From Echinometra lucunter (taxonomy: Eukaryota; Echinodermata; Echinoidea; Camarodonta; Echinometridae), in assembly GCA_029962745.1 (NCBI GenBank), contig CM057162.1, positions 7,192,545-7,256,544 of the forward strand: a DNA stretch of 64,000 nucleotides. The letters run 5' to 3'. Position 1 is the first letter of the stretch. The number at the start of each line of letters is the position of its first letter. Below the pieces are notes generated by a model, which saw only the letters and a list, made by a program, of their open reading frames with translations, was not told where the DNA came from and ran no database searches. The position numbers were made by a program, and so were the translations under genes. Of this stretch, positions 23,777-32,889 are shown one piece after another.

Positions 23777-26179
23777 TTTGGTTTGGCGTCACTTGTGCCT
23801 GGGAGGCGAAAGGCGAACTGAATCACTGTAACCATGGTAACCCGCAGGTCTCTCCTCCCGATATCACTGATTGGGAGTGTGCAGGTGGACCACATACACC
23901 GTGGTTTCCCCTACTCTGATACGAATAGTGCATGCAGTGGGATCTTTAACGTGTAAAGGTGGTGACTCTCCTTTACACGAGACCTCCATTTAACGTCCTA
24001 TCCGAGGACGGAGTGTTTTCCACTGTAGCATAGCCTGCGTCTATGAAACAGGGGAGGGGCACGATAACACACAACGTAGGCATCAGTCATCCGCCTGGTT
24101 AGACTCGAACCCACGATCTTTTGTTCGACAGGCATGACGCTTTACCGACTAAGCTAACTCGCTCCCTCCTAACTAACTTCCCTCTAATCTAATCGCCCTT
24201 TTTTTTCAAAGGACCATATCTCTGGAATAATTTGCCTCTGTCTCTTAAAGTTTGCCCATCACTTAATTCTTTTAAGCGCAATTATAAATTATATCTTTTA
24301 AGTTTGTATTCTTAATATGAATTATGATATACGCTTTGATTTTTTTATTTTTTTTTTTTTTTACTTCAAGTGTTTTTGGTGGTTTCTTTTATGTTTTTTT
24401 GTTGGTTATGATAGACTGGATTATGTATAACTTATGTTTTGTTAATTTTGGGGGCAACGTACTATAAGGCTATTTGCTCTTTTTTGTTGACCCCTCATTC
24501 TCGTAAATCTGTTTTGTTGTAGTATAATACTATGTTTTGTACCAATGTCTTGTTGTATTTATATTTCATGTTTATGTTTTATTGAGAATGGAAATAAAGA
24601 ATTGAATAATGAGGAGGGGATTCCGTTGTGTAGAGTTGGTCAATGTCAACTTTACGGACGCCAATGCAACCGATTCTCAACAATTTTGCTCGCTCGATGC
24701 GCTCGTTCGCGAATTCATTATTATGCCTGGCCCTCTTGACCTCGGAAGTCAAGACCAAATATTCCCGTATTTGGAAATCCAAAATCTAGTCACCCTGGAG
24801 ACACCCCTTCCCCTTAGACCCCTCACCAAGGACGGCGATCAATATTCAGTTGTGCCACCCCCCCCCCCTCCTGCGACGTCAAATTTTGACTACGGCTTTG
24901 GTCCGTTGGATTCTGTAATTCGGTTTCAGAACACTCTAGTTTATGTCAGCCATAATTATGATAACCATGATCAATGGGGGCTTTCCAGAAAAGAAGAAAA
25001 GACGATTAAATTGGTTATGCAATGAGTCAGGTGCGTTGAGATGTTAGTGCTTTTGTTTTGTTAGGCATGCCTGAAGCCCCTCCCTCCCCCCCCCCCCCTT
25101 CAACATTAGCATAAAAACAGCACCCAAATCCAACAGGTCTCTTCTTTATCCTTAGTACTGTTTTCAATATAATCATTCGCTGGCATTGTCTCGTAATCAT
25201 GGTGATGAAGTTTGATGGGAAATCTTTCAAGACCGACAACCCAAGAAACCGGCAATGTGAGCTTTAAAAGCCTGCCAAACATGAAGAAACACTGACAGAA
25301 AGTCCCCCGCATTCGGTCTTGTGGGCTGTTGGTTTCATGGGTTGTATAGCCAAAGTGTAGGTAATTTGGAATGCCTAATACATGTCTAAGGAACTGTTCG
25401 TACTTACGTATAATTCAGAAAATCATTATTTGCTTCTCTTTTAATCTTACGCATTCCATCTTCAGTAATTTAAGTAAATGATATTGATGTCCCCATGTCC
25501 TTGGGGTGTAGTATCGTATGATCTACTATTGGAAATATTATATTGATAATGTGAGGAAATAACTGTCTCCGATCCGTAACTCTTTCTGATGAGGGATTTT
25601 TAAAAGCACATTTTGTCCTCACTGGATTTCAATTACAACACTTGCTACACTGACTTAGTCTATCTACAAATATCGGTAGGGGTACATCTTTTTTTGCCAC
25701 ACAATGATTTCTTTTTTATTTTCTTGCATTTGAAATTGATACGTGCTTCCATGTCTGATGCATTTACTTCTACAGGCCATTACAACGAGCATGACAAGTG
25801 GATACCGTTTACATTCATCCATAATATTCTCCATACTATGGATCCTAAGCAACGTCAAATCCTTCGCAAGCTAATTAAAGACACATCGTTCAAGAAAGGA
25901 GCTGGTTCTAATTGCATTATCCCCCCCAAACAGGACTGGTTTGAACAGACAAGAAGCGTACGTGACTGCGTATTTCTCTGGACATATGCATGGATTCAGG
26001 AGGTGATTTCAGCTAGGGGGATGAAAGGTGAGGAAGAAGAAATAGCCAGGAAACACAAGGAATACAATGACAGGCTTGTAGATAATTGTTTTTTAGACCT
26101 GGCACGAGAGATCATGATTAGTGAGCGACTGCCAATAGATGCATCGGGTTTGCACCAGTTGAAATCCCCTGTACATTGA
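9012..26179 (+). CDS. Receptor gene 1: signal peptide, Ig V, Ig C1-like, TM, death-fold array
   Basis: Twelve coding exons reconstructed from splice sites: 9012-9081, 10491-10832, 14422-14778, 15747-15818, 16469-16516, 17442-17699, 18436-18711, 19406-19684, 20020-20256, 20439-20714, 21461-21853 and 25776-26179. They sum to 3012 nt, an open frame of 1003 residues plus TGA. All eleven junctions are phase 1. Layout by residue: signal peptide 1-23, V-type Ig 24-137, C1-like Ig 138-245, transmembrane helix about 251-272, short basic juxtamembrane piece, then death-fold-like modules from about 297 to 1003. Probably a type I plasma-membrane receptor whose tail recruits partners by homotypic death-fold contacts; ligand and pathway are unknown. 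A paralogue starts at 56196. I know no described protein with this architecture. Exon limits are confident because phases and splice sites agree throughout; the death-fold assignment is inferred. Confidence 0.85.
9560..9776. repeat. Pure polypyrimidine tract (CTT/CCT)n
   Basis: About 215 bp of nearly uninterrupted pyrimidines on the plus strand, in blocks of CTT and CCT triplets, within intron 1 of receptor gene 1. It creates long artificial lysine/arginine or leucine/phenylalanine frames that are not genes. Confidence 0.95.
10156..10205. repeat. (TC)n microsatellite in intron 1
   Basis: About 48 bp of TC dinucleotides in intron 1 of receptor gene 1. Similar TC tracts occur at 940-996, 2656-2825, 33895-34032, 35335-35435 and 37088-37142. 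Confidence 0.9.
10491..10832 (+). CDS. Receptor gene 1, exon 2 (Ig V-type domain)
   Basis: A 342-nt phase 1-1 exon encoding residues 24-137, one complete V-type Ig domain. The B-strand cysteine is C50 in GILPC and the C-strand tryptophan is W61 in SVEWKRQL. F-strand residues are in DEGLYMC, giving C117. The G strand, FRNSTRVSV, ends the domain like the FGxGTxVxV strand of V domains but lacks GxG. N-glycosylation sequons are NIT (95) and NST (130). The first codons match the first V exon of gene 2, while the rest of the exon and the downstream intron match the second V exon of gene 2. Confidence 0.88.
12345..12490. repeat. Degenerate ~20-bp tandem repeat
   Basis: Successive short units of the type TTTTACCTCTGACAT with drift, in intron 2. 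Inverted relatives (GAGGTAAAAATTA) occur at about 58645-58690 in gene 2. Confidence 0.5.
13753..14101. mobile_element. MITE with CTGCTTTCACA termini, TA flanks
   Basis: The left end CTGCTTTCACATCAAGGT and the right end ACCTTGGTGTGAAAGCAG are inverted and each is flanked by TA. The 349-bp interior is filled with self-complementary GGTCGCTGCGACC-type motifs (cgatcggtcgctg, catcggtcgcagcgacc) in both orientations. Further internal copies of TGCTTTCACA suggest partial nested duplication. It has no coding capacity. Confidence 0.85.
14422..14778 (+). CDS. Receptor gene 1, exon 3 (Ig C1-like domain)
   Basis: A 357-nt exon encoding residues 138-256. The B-strand motif is LTCFVKGYYPDIDLFF (C172), close to the C1-set signature CxVxxFYPxxI. 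The F-strand motif is EPYQCVAS (C224). The usual C-strand tryptophan is replaced by phenylalanine or leucine, and the 51-residue spacing between cysteines is slightly short. An extra cysteine pair, C150 and C160, lies before the B strand. Sequons are at NLT (169) and NRS. The exon ends in hydrophobic residues AVVIVA, which begin the membrane helix. The domain is about 80% alike in gene 2. Confidence 0.88.
14980..15190. repeat. LINE-like 3' tail and AT-rich (ATTATCATC)n tract
   Basis: The string AATAAAGAACTTGAACTTGAA at about 15040-15060 resembles the 3' end of a CR1/L2-type retrotransposon. It is followed by about 120 bp of degenerate TTATCATCATT repeats in intron 3. Assignment to a LINE is inference. 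Confidence 0.4.
15747..15818 (+). CDS. Receptor gene 1, exon 4 (transmembrane helix)
   Basis: A 72-nt exon encoding PVLIVVGICLSIAVFF, followed by KCYLGNGRG. Joined to the end of exon 3 it makes a ~22-residue hydrophobic helix (residues 251-272) with a basic, cytoplasm-side stop. The gene 2 equivalent is 62275-62340. Confidence 0.85.
16090..16252 (-). mobile_element. tRNA-derived SINE (family A)
   Basis: On the minus strand a tRNA-like head carries box A (TCAGTGGTAGGGCAGTGG) and box B (GGTTCGAAAG). Its body, 16095-16165, aligns with a copy at 45595-45770 (TTGTAATGAGGATTAATACC against TTGGTAATGAGGCTTAATACC). Confidence 0.7.
16469..16516 (+). CDS. Receptor gene 1, exon 5 (juxtamembrane)
   Basis: A 48-nt phase 1-1 exon encoding DYGRSFMLVPRRTPIEG. 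The acceptor is TTTGTAG and the donor is GTGAG. The matching exon of gene 2 is 63920-63979; both begin with a similar intron end, and both are followed by GTGAGATATCA. Confidence 0.8.
16578..16873. mobile_element. Short inverted-repeat element with poly-C tract
   Basis: The ends CACTGGCGTAATGGGGAG and CCTCATTACGCTACTG are near-inverted. The interior holds an 18-bp poly-C run and long T runs. It belongs to a group of short elements in this window that start GGCGTA or a similar sequence and carry homopolymer C or G. Confidence 0.6.
17442..17699 (+). CDS. Receptor gene 1, exon 6 (death-fold-like module 1)
   Basis: A 258-nt phase 1-1 exon, residues 297-382. The upstream AG at 17441 was chosen because the next AG (17454) gives a stop in every usable frame. 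The sequence is helix-rich and charged, ending FYESLCEWKRETSS...GMSKIIRTLEG. The C-terminal half, a tryptophan in LxxW followed by a polar loop and a last amphipathic helix, fits helices 4-6 of a death domain. Subfamily cannot be assigned by eye. Confidence 0.78.
18436..18711 (+). CDS. Receptor gene 1, exon 7 (death-fold-like module 2)
   Basis: A 276-nt exon, residues 383-474. It gives the clearest death-domain pattern: an early helix pair (IIELLKALGLEHEAV), then MARNELIKWRKGEFDINP with the conserved tryptophan, then a final helix TLSLKLDELG. Acceptor TTTAG, donor GTAAG. Confidence 0.8.
19406..19684 (+). CDS. Receptor gene 1, exon 8 (death-fold-like module 3)
   Basis: A 279-nt exon, residues 475-567. 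It is helix-rich with KIFTLHLTSLLKAIPDNH in the first half and LFDTVQVLKDWEQAEEC with the tryptophan in the second, then a basic last helix. The phase is the same as all other modules. Confidence 0.78.
20020..20256 (+). CDS. Receptor gene 1, exon 9 (death-fold-like module 4)
   Basis: A 237-nt exon, residues 568-646. LRVIASFLSPSSMGQLCSML is followed by RFQALTKWRDDHALS and a last helix ELFTALKEVERG. This matches a compact six-helix death-fold plan with the tryptophan in place. Confidence 0.78.
20439..20714 (+). CDS. Receptor gene 1, exon 10 (death-fold-like module 5)
   Basis: A 276-nt exon, residues 647-738. Helices include LAFHLFAQDLLPFSEALGIS and VFKLFESRERSHLLKLLKEM. Phenylalanine stands where the other modules have tryptophan, so this is a more divergent member. 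Confidence 0.75.
21461..21853 (+). CDS. Receptor gene 1, exon 11 (split death-fold-like module with insert)
   Basis: A 393-nt exon, residues 739-869. The acceptor AG at 21459-21460 keeps phase 1. It starts with a helix pair (LEISFGEVCEISANLGNSLE) and ends FLKYFKVWRERPRLSPFHF, which look like the two halves of a death-fold module. Between them is a ~65-residue polar insert rich in S, T, Q and acidic residues with a tyrosine in DSYMTIPM, a possible phosphorylation site. This reading is inference. Confidence 0.72.
22297..23126. mobile_element. Foldback DNA transposon, 830 bp, TA flanks
   Basis: The left end AACACATCATAAAAAAGTAAC and the right end GTTACTTTTTTGTTGTGTT are inverted, each flanked by TA. 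Long terminal arms (over 200 bp) share sequence with the larger element at 6904-8059. A 60-bp piece near the left arm (TATTGACTAACTTCTGTTTG) is tandemly duplicated at 22396-22520. Non-autonomous and probably Tc1/mariner-mobilised, judging by the TA target. Confidence 0.85.
23735..24175 (-). mobile_element. tRNA-derived SINE with (TAG)n tail
   Basis: On the minus strand the tRNA-like head has box A (TTAGCTTAGTCGGTAAAGCG) and box B (GGTTCGAGTCT), followed by a ~330-bp body. The tail is (CTA)n, seen on the plus strand as (TAG)n at 23735-23776. Confidence 0.75.
24205..24606 (+). mobile_element. LINE 3' end: reverse-transcriptase ORF tail and 3' UTR
   Basis: The frame 24205-24315 reads FKGPYLWNNLPLSLKV then SFKRNYKLYLL and stops. 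This is the standard C-terminal tail of CR1/L2-type reverse-transcriptase ORFs. About 290 bp of T-rich 3' UTR follow, ending in AATAAAGAATTGAA. The element is heavily 5'-truncated. Confidence 0.7.
25776..26179 (+). CDS. Receptor gene 1, exon 12 (C-terminal helical module, stop)
   Basis: A 404-nt terminal exon, residues 870-1003, ending in TGA at 26177-26179. Helices FTFIHNILHTMDPKQRQIL and later FLWTYAWIQEVISARGM and CFLDLAREIM resemble a last death-fold-like module with a C-terminal extension. Acceptor TTCTACAG. No good AATAAA signal is seen in the next 400 bp. Confidence 0.78.
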
Positions 26180-26600
26180 GTAAGAGTATGATATGCCATG
26201 ACTATATGCCTTAAATTACTTACTCGTTAGTACTTGTATTGGCTAATTTAGAAATCTAGAATTAACTCGTTGTACGTATCCCTGTATAGAGCGCAGACTG
26301 CATGTCGCATATATGTAAATTATCCATCATCAGCTTTCTATCAGTGTGTCTACACGATATTCATCATCTTTACATAGCTTCTCCAAACTCTGCACAAAAC
26401 ATAAGTCCCCCTATAACAAATAGGAATCATTTTTTACGAAATCTAATTCATCATGAATGTAGTTAGATTCTCAAGCTTCCCTTTGTGTAAAGATTATAGA
26501 TGATAATTATTTTTCAGCCAGGAGTTGAAAAAATCTAATCTATAATGGGTGCAGCTAAACTGTCCAGCTAAAGCTTGTGTAAAGATTATGGAGAGTCGTT
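26180..26600. other. Presumed 3' UTR and flank of receptor gene 1
   Basis: AT-rich sequence after the TGA with no recognised gene, repeat or canonical polyadenylation signal. The transcript end cannot be placed. Confidence 0.4.
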
Positions 26601-27280
26601 ATGGCATGCTTCAGTGAGCACAGTTAGAAGACAAAATGGCCAATTTTTAATTTCGCAAGGTAATACTGATGCTTGGACAAATTCTAGATTTCCGTCGTTA
26701 TTTTAAGGGTGTGTGACAGACTGTTTATTGACAGACTGTTTTATGGTTGCTCGATCCCAAAGCCTGAAAGGTATATTGTGCGATTTATGTGAGTCATTTC
26801 ACTGTTGGTTGAACACACAAACAATTTAAAAATAAACAGTTTTGAACATCCTTCAAGCTGAAATCTTTATAAAAATTCTTGAGAAACATTTTTAAGGAGG
26901 TGTCAATAACTTTCTGAAATGGTATTCAATACACGGTTGAGTGAGCACAGGATAAAGACGAAAAATAATCATATTGTAATTTTGCCAAAAGAAATGCAAT
27001 CACTCCTTTCATTGACAGAGATATAAATTATGATTTGGGCCGAATGCATGCATGCCGACAAGTTTATACCGATTGATCCACGTTTTCATGCTTGACTGAG
27101 CACAAGACTGAAGAGACAACTTTTAATTGACAGACTGAAAAATGGATATTTTTGAAAGATTTAAATGCTGTAAATAATGTTTGGCGAGCTTGGTCACTTC
27201 CATTCCATGTGCCATCTCTTAATCTGCTTAATGATATGCTTGAGTGAAAAAATAATTTTAAACGAGACATTTGAATTAGG
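26601..27280. repeat. Diverged ~150-bp-period array
   Basis: GGTTGAGTGAGCACA-like text recurs at about 26601, 26803, 26932, 27087 and 27234, often followed by an AAGA.GA.AAA string. These are the same marks as in the core of the foldback element 6904-8059, here without its terminal arms. Confidence 0.5.
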
Positions 27281-27283
27281 TGA

Positions 27284-28925
27284 ATTAGGTGGTCTGTCGG
27301 CATCTTTTAGGTTTCGACATGGATCGTGATACATTCGTTGGGAAGACTTTTGATAAAGTTTTTACGTCTCGATAGGAGACTAACGTCATCGAAATTGGAT
27401 GATTTGATATTGTAGCACACTGAAAAGATGATCCAAAGCTTTAATTCACCTGAAGTAATCAGATTTTCTATAGGGTTGTACATAAACTACTGTGCCCTGC
27501 ATTGCAATTGTCATAACGGGCCAAAATCAGCAGTTTATTTCATTGACTGTGACTGTATTTGTAATTATATAGTTAAAGAGGATAGTAATATAACATGTAA
27601 AAAGAAAGCAAAAGGAAAAAAATGCCCCCTTCCCTCCGAGACTCGAACCAAGGACCTTGAGCATGTGAGGCAAGTGCTTTGAAGGTATACCTGAAAACAG
27701 CTCATAGAGATAACACGTAGATTCAAAACGGAATTCTAATTTCAGGTTTTCCAGTCAAAATTTCGACAGGTTTTCGACACTTGCTTCAAAAAGATATGAA
27801 CGCATAAGATAGGTAATTTTATCAGCTGCAACATACTTAAAGATGGGCGAAAATCAAGCAGAAATAAGGGAGCTGTTGATCAAAGAAGACGAGAATGTAG
27901 AATCAAGAATTACGTAAAGGTCATGTCCCATAGAGAATACACGTAAAATGAGAACAATTGACATTGTACCTTTAATCGTGAATTTAGACCATGATAACCT
28001 CATCAAAATGAGTAACACTGAATACAATATTTGTAGAAAATTGTCTCAGCTACAACCTATCGAAATCTCAGCGGAAATTGACAAATAATAAGCGAGATAG
28101 TATCGGTTAAAGGAAAAAAATATAACGTCAAAAATTAAAAATCAAAATTTTGAGTTCACATAAGAATAGGATGACCTAATGATATCGATAAGATAAATTT
28201 TTGTCATGGATTCACATCTACAACTCATAAACTTTCAGAATATGTAAAAAATTGGGGGTCTCCACGCATTCTAAGAAGCTATGACGGATTTTAAAGGGGC
28301 ATGTTTTTGCGTGTTTTTACATTATTTGCCCAATAGGCGCCCGCACGAATTTTGAACTTTGACGCGCGCGTGCGACCTTATGGTTAGTCAAAATCAGTTC
28401 TAAGTTGATGGAAATTGTTAAGAAAAGTATCAGGAATGCAAATCAAGTGAAAAAACGGCATTTCAACGTTATTTGGGATGTGCGCGCGCATATGACGTGC
28501 ATCCGGACGCGGACGCGCGCAAATTTTTTGAACTGCTTAAAATGGCCTGAAACGTGTGCAAAATGAATTTAAAGCGACTTTGAGCATTTTTAATTTTTGC
28601 GCGCGTGCTGACGCGCGTCTGACTATCTGAAATTTATCGTGCCAAACATGCATGAGAAATGACCATCCGTTATGAAAATATGACCCTAAGGTGATTTTCA
28701 CAAAATGGCGCCTGGATGACGTCACGATGACCCAATGAACATGAAAATAATTGGAACGGCAAGATCTTATGACGATTGATCACTGACCAAAATTTCATGC
28801 AATTTGAACCAGCCTATTCTGAGATTTCGAGTGCACAAAAAAGTGTCTAGAATAAAGAAAAATAAATAAAGAAAGAAAATTCTGACGAAATTAAGAGGTG
28901 ATCTGTCAAAGATGACAGACCACCT
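27284..28925. mobile_element. Possible element bounded by inverted AGGTGGTCTGTC
   Basis: TAGGTGGTCTGTC at about 27286 and GACAGACCACCTA at about 28914 are inverted. Between them lie a tRNA-like box B region on the minus strand (GGTTCGAGTCTCGG, about 27638-27660) and a stretch rich in GCGCGC (28360-28620). The boundaries are tentative and no coding frame is seen. Confidence 0.4.
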
Positions 28926-29423
28926 AAAAATGGTGAGAATTCATGGGGCTGGGGGGGGGGGGCAAATTAAGTTTATATGCTTGTTCTGCATGCTGCAAAA
29001 TGAGCTGTTTTCCTGCCTATTAATGTATAATAGTCTTTATGGAATAGGGAAGGTGAGATTATGAATATGAAAGAGAATCATTTTTGAAAAGAAGAAAATG
29101 AAGAAAATTTTTCCTTGCGACAAACCATGTATGCATTATGCTGGACGAAATTGATCAGTGACTATCAGCTTTTTCGTTATTCCTTCCCTTCGACGGCAAG
29201 ACCTGATATTCTTTATTTATTTTTCATTTATTTCAACAAGTGGGTAACCTGGCCCTGTTTCATTATTTCAATTTAAGTTTCATTTTACCCTGTTCTTTTG
29301 GTAGGCATAATTTTCTCGTTGATATCTACTGTTGTGTTTATAGTTAATTTGTTAAATCATTGTTCATTCTTTTTCTTTTTTCGTTCATTTATATTTTAAT
29401 TTTTTCATAGTCACTATAATATA

Positions 29424-30569
29424 GGTTTTCCCGGTCAATTTCATACTTTTTTCATTCCAATTCATGAAGGTGCATTCAATTTCACACAACGCACGCACCG
29501 CGAAGACATTCGGGCTTTCAAATTCCGAATCCGATCGATCAATTTCATTTATGGGCGCTCTTATTCTGTTTCCATAAATCAAAATCACGCATGAGCGTTC
29601 AATTTCCAAATGCGAGCATTGTATTTCCTACTTGCGCATTCAAATTCAACTCGTAGTCACGATGACGCTGTTTGGGGCGTTCAATTTCATTTTCAGGCGA
29701 TCAATTTCCTACTTCGTGCACTCAATTTAGTGGAGAAGATAAAAAGGGAGTTATGAGGGGAAGAGCGGGACGAGCGTCAAACTGTTCAGTTTTACCTAAA
29801 ATTTCTGAAGATGATCTAATCAAAGGTCGAAGATTTGAAACTCAACACTATCATAACTATGACTCTCATTGAAATTTTCTTCCTTCCTATCTTTGTATAG
29901 TTACAATGATGTCCTTATATGCTCATGTATACTTCAATACCCTAACAGCATAACGACATAATTTCTAACTTACACTCCTTTATGACGCCACCCATAAAAA
30001 GACAAAATCACAACACTAACCGCACAATGCGTCAATTACAAAATCAACTGACAAACACCATGATCTCAAAATCTCTCATGTGAAAGCCCAAATAAACTTC
30101 AATATGAAATGTTTATAATTTCCATGTTACCAGTTTCAATGGAAGCATTATGGCATAAACGTAAAATAGTGGACTTAAGCATGATAACATGGCAAATGTC
30201 TTGCCAAAGAAGCCCAATTTATTCCAAACTAAGTGAAAAACACCCACATTGACCCCAAGCTAACTAAACGCAATGAATCTTTTAAACTGAATGCTTTTAT
30301 TTGGAACTTGGTTGCCTTTTCACGAATATGAATGACCAAGGAGATTCGGTCGCCGGCTTGAAATGAATTTGATTGCCCATTTATCAAAAAGCATGCTCCT
30401 ACTTTGAATTTGAATGACCCTAATGAACAATTGATTGCTCGGATAGTGAATCTGAATGACCCCATTTGAATTTGAAAGCTGCTTCAGAGCTGCCAGCGTG
30501 AAATGCGGGAAATTGAATGCTCGGAATATGAACTTGAATGACAAAATCATGAAATTGACCGGGAAAACC
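29424..30569. mobile_element. 1146-bp DNA transposon with subterminal CAATTTC repeats
   Basis: The ends GGTTTTCCCGGTCAATTTCA and TGAAATTGACCGGGAAAACC are exact inverses, flanked by TA. Inside each end the motif NNTTCAATTTC (or its inverse GAAATTGAATG / GAATTTGAATGA) is repeated many times over about 300 bp, pointing outward, like clustered transposase-binding sites. No transposase frame. Confidence 0.85.
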
Positions 30570-30571
30570 TA

Positions 30572-31036
30572 TATTTGTTTTGATGTTGTTCTTGTTGTTA
30601 TAACTGTTGTTTTAACCGACAGAGCCCTCTGGAACACCGCTTTAGTTTTAATAGTTGATATATGTATATAATTTTTACTTTGCGTTTAATTCTTCATTGT
30701 TTCATAAGTTTAACGAGCTGCTTTGTATCAATATGGGAATTAAATAAGTAAATTACATAAATAAAGGAATGAAGATATTCATGAACTGAGCAAGTGCCTT
30801 TTAGCCCGGACATGGCGCAGCCATTTTCTCTATAATGTGACGTAGTAGGGGAAGTTGTGCTTGAATTATGTACAAACTTTTCATGGGAAAGAGGTTTCAG
30901 TTTAGTATTTACAAAAAAAAATACATTTCAAGGCAGGACAGTCATAGCTGAAAAGGTAAAATTTATTTGAAGTAAATGGTATAACAAGGAAACATTTATA
31001 ACTTAATTAATATTTGAATACTAACATCATCTTAGT
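30572..31036. other. Intergenic, no gene seen
   Basis: AT-rich unique sequence between a transposon and a minisatellite. Nothing recognised. Confidence 0.5.
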
Positions 31037-31665
31037 CTACCTGTGTCAAACGAAGATTATTCCATCCTTATCTGCAGCTGTTGGACGAAGATTACTTCAT
31101 CTTCCTTGTATGGTGTTTGTGAAGATGATTTCATCTTAGTTTAACCGTGTCGAACCAAGAGGATTTCATCCTTATGTGTAGCTGTTAAATGAAGATGAAT
31201 TCATCCTCAGTGTATGATGTTGGCGAAGATGAATTCATCTTAGTTTAACCGTGTCAAACCAAGATTATTTCATCCTTATCTGCAGCTGTTGGACGAAGAT
31301 TAATTCATCTTCCTTGTATGGTGTTTGTGAAGATGAATTCATCTTAGTTTAACCGTGTCGAACCAAGAGGATTTCATCCTTATGTGTAGCTGTTGAATGA
31401 AGATTAATTCATCCTCAGTGTATGATGCTGGCGAAGATGAATTCATCTTAGTTTAACCGTGTCAAACCAAGATTATTTCATCCTTATGTGTAGCTGTTGT
31501 ATGAAGATTAATTCATCTTCCTTGTATGGTGTTTGTGAAGATGATTTCATCTTAGTTTAACTGTGTCAAACGAAGATTATTTCATCCTTATGATTAGCTG
31601 TTGAAGGAAGATTAATTCATCTTCCTTGTATGGGTCTTTGAAGATGATTTCATCTTTGTTGTTCG
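31037..31665. repeat. 104-bp minisatellite, about six copies
   Basis: TAGTTTAACCGTGTCRAACC recurs at 31137, 31241, 31345, 31449 and 31553, exactly 104 bp apart, with a further unit on each side. Each unit contains palindromes of the form AAGATGAATTCATCTT and GAAGATNATTTCATC, so each can form hairpins. Confidence 0.95.
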
Positions 31666-32279
31666 AATGACAAGTGAGTGAAGAGCATGTGTATGGCAGA
31701 GACAAGTCAGATCTGTGGGTCGCTATGTGTGGATATGTTAATGAAAAATCTAGAAATCAGTGTGATGACATTTTGACAAAAAATGAACAAAAATTAATTC
31801 ATTTTGAAAAGATACTCTGTTAATAGCAGTTAACAAATAACTTCATTTCTGCACACCTTTCCCCCAACTTATTCATGCAATATGCATTCTGACATCTGTA
31901 GTACAAAAAAAATAACAGATGAATGAAATTCTATATTAGCACACACATACGTGGGAAAAAAAGCATATATTCAGAAACTTACTAAGCAATCGACTTCGCG
32001 TAGACGTACGTCACGTGTCAAGAAAACAGCGATAACTATATCGCAATGAGAACGTGTAACTATTCTTGCTTTATATAGCCTACCTTTCTCATACACTTTG
32101 ATTGGAAGTCTGACAGATTATTGGGCAAATGTAAAATATAAACAATAAACCTTTTGGAATAACTGATGTTAATGCTTGGGGTTTGGTTTCCTTTAATGAA
32201 AAAGGAAACAAAAAAAATGAAATATGATTTGTGAGCTTTCCTAAAAATTTCCATTCTCATATCGAATAATACAATTGTG

Positions 32280-32725
32280 GCATGGGCGTTATTCGGTGGG
32301 GACAGGGGGGCACGTCCCCCCACGATTTTTGGGGTGGGGGACATCATATCAAATGTCCCCCATGTTTTGTCAAATAAGAAGGGGGACCACCGAGGACAGT
32401 GATTTTGTATACCTTACCAAGGAGATGAGAGTTATGCCACAACGATGTTATACGCTTAAGGGGCTTTCACATATCCACTCCGGGCCCCGTACGGCGAGTA
32501 AAAACAAGACATTTCGGCCAATATCGTACGGTGCTCGGCCGGCTTCCACGCGGTTCCCATGGACACCGGAACATTTTTCACCAGCCGTACGGGGGCCTCG
32601 GTGCTGAGCTGGCTGCCCCGAATTATTGTCCGTGTTTTCATTTGACCGTTAAGCCGTAAAAAGCCGGTCTCTGGGGGTCCCGTGTGGGCTCCGGCCGGTG
32701 GCCGGGAGGGCTTTTTTTGCCATTT
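32280..32725. mobile_element. GC-rich short elements (poly-G segment and TTTCACA segment)
   Basis: 32281-32400 is a G-rich piece with internal complementarity (GGGGGGCACGTCCCCCC). 32461-32725 begins GGGGCTTTCACAT and is GC-rich with repeated CGTACGG and GGCCGG. Both contrast with AT-rich flanks. They resemble MITE remnants, but the ends are unclear. Confidence 0.4.
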
Positions 32726-32889
32726 ATCTTGAAAAAAAATGGCAGAAGGAGCAACAAAAGTGACTTGTCAGACATGCCCATAACTGCATTCATCCCACTT
32801 CATTGTTCCTGTTTTTTGACAACATTTCGAAGATTCTTTGTCATGCTGAAGATTTTTTTTTTTTTGATTTATAAAAACAATTATTTTAT

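Larger units (their letters stand above)
21854..25775 (+). other. Last intron of receptor gene 1, packed with mobile elements
   Basis: A 3.9-kb intron that contains a poly-G/poly-C element (about 21959-22030), a foldback transposon (22297-23126), a SINE (23735-24175), a LINE 3' end (24205-24606) and several homopolymer runs. Frames at 23275-23508 and 24609-25025 lack splice signals in phase and family motifs, so I do not call exons here. Confidence 0.65.

Noticed and set aside
24609..25025. 138-codon plus-strand frame with a proline run
   Set aside because: The proline run comes from a poly-C tract; there is no in-phase splice pair and no family motif, and it lies in an intron beside a LINE end.
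31037..31665. CRISPR-like array
   Set aside because: Whole 104-bp units are repeated; there are no unique spacers, and the DNA is animal nuclear.
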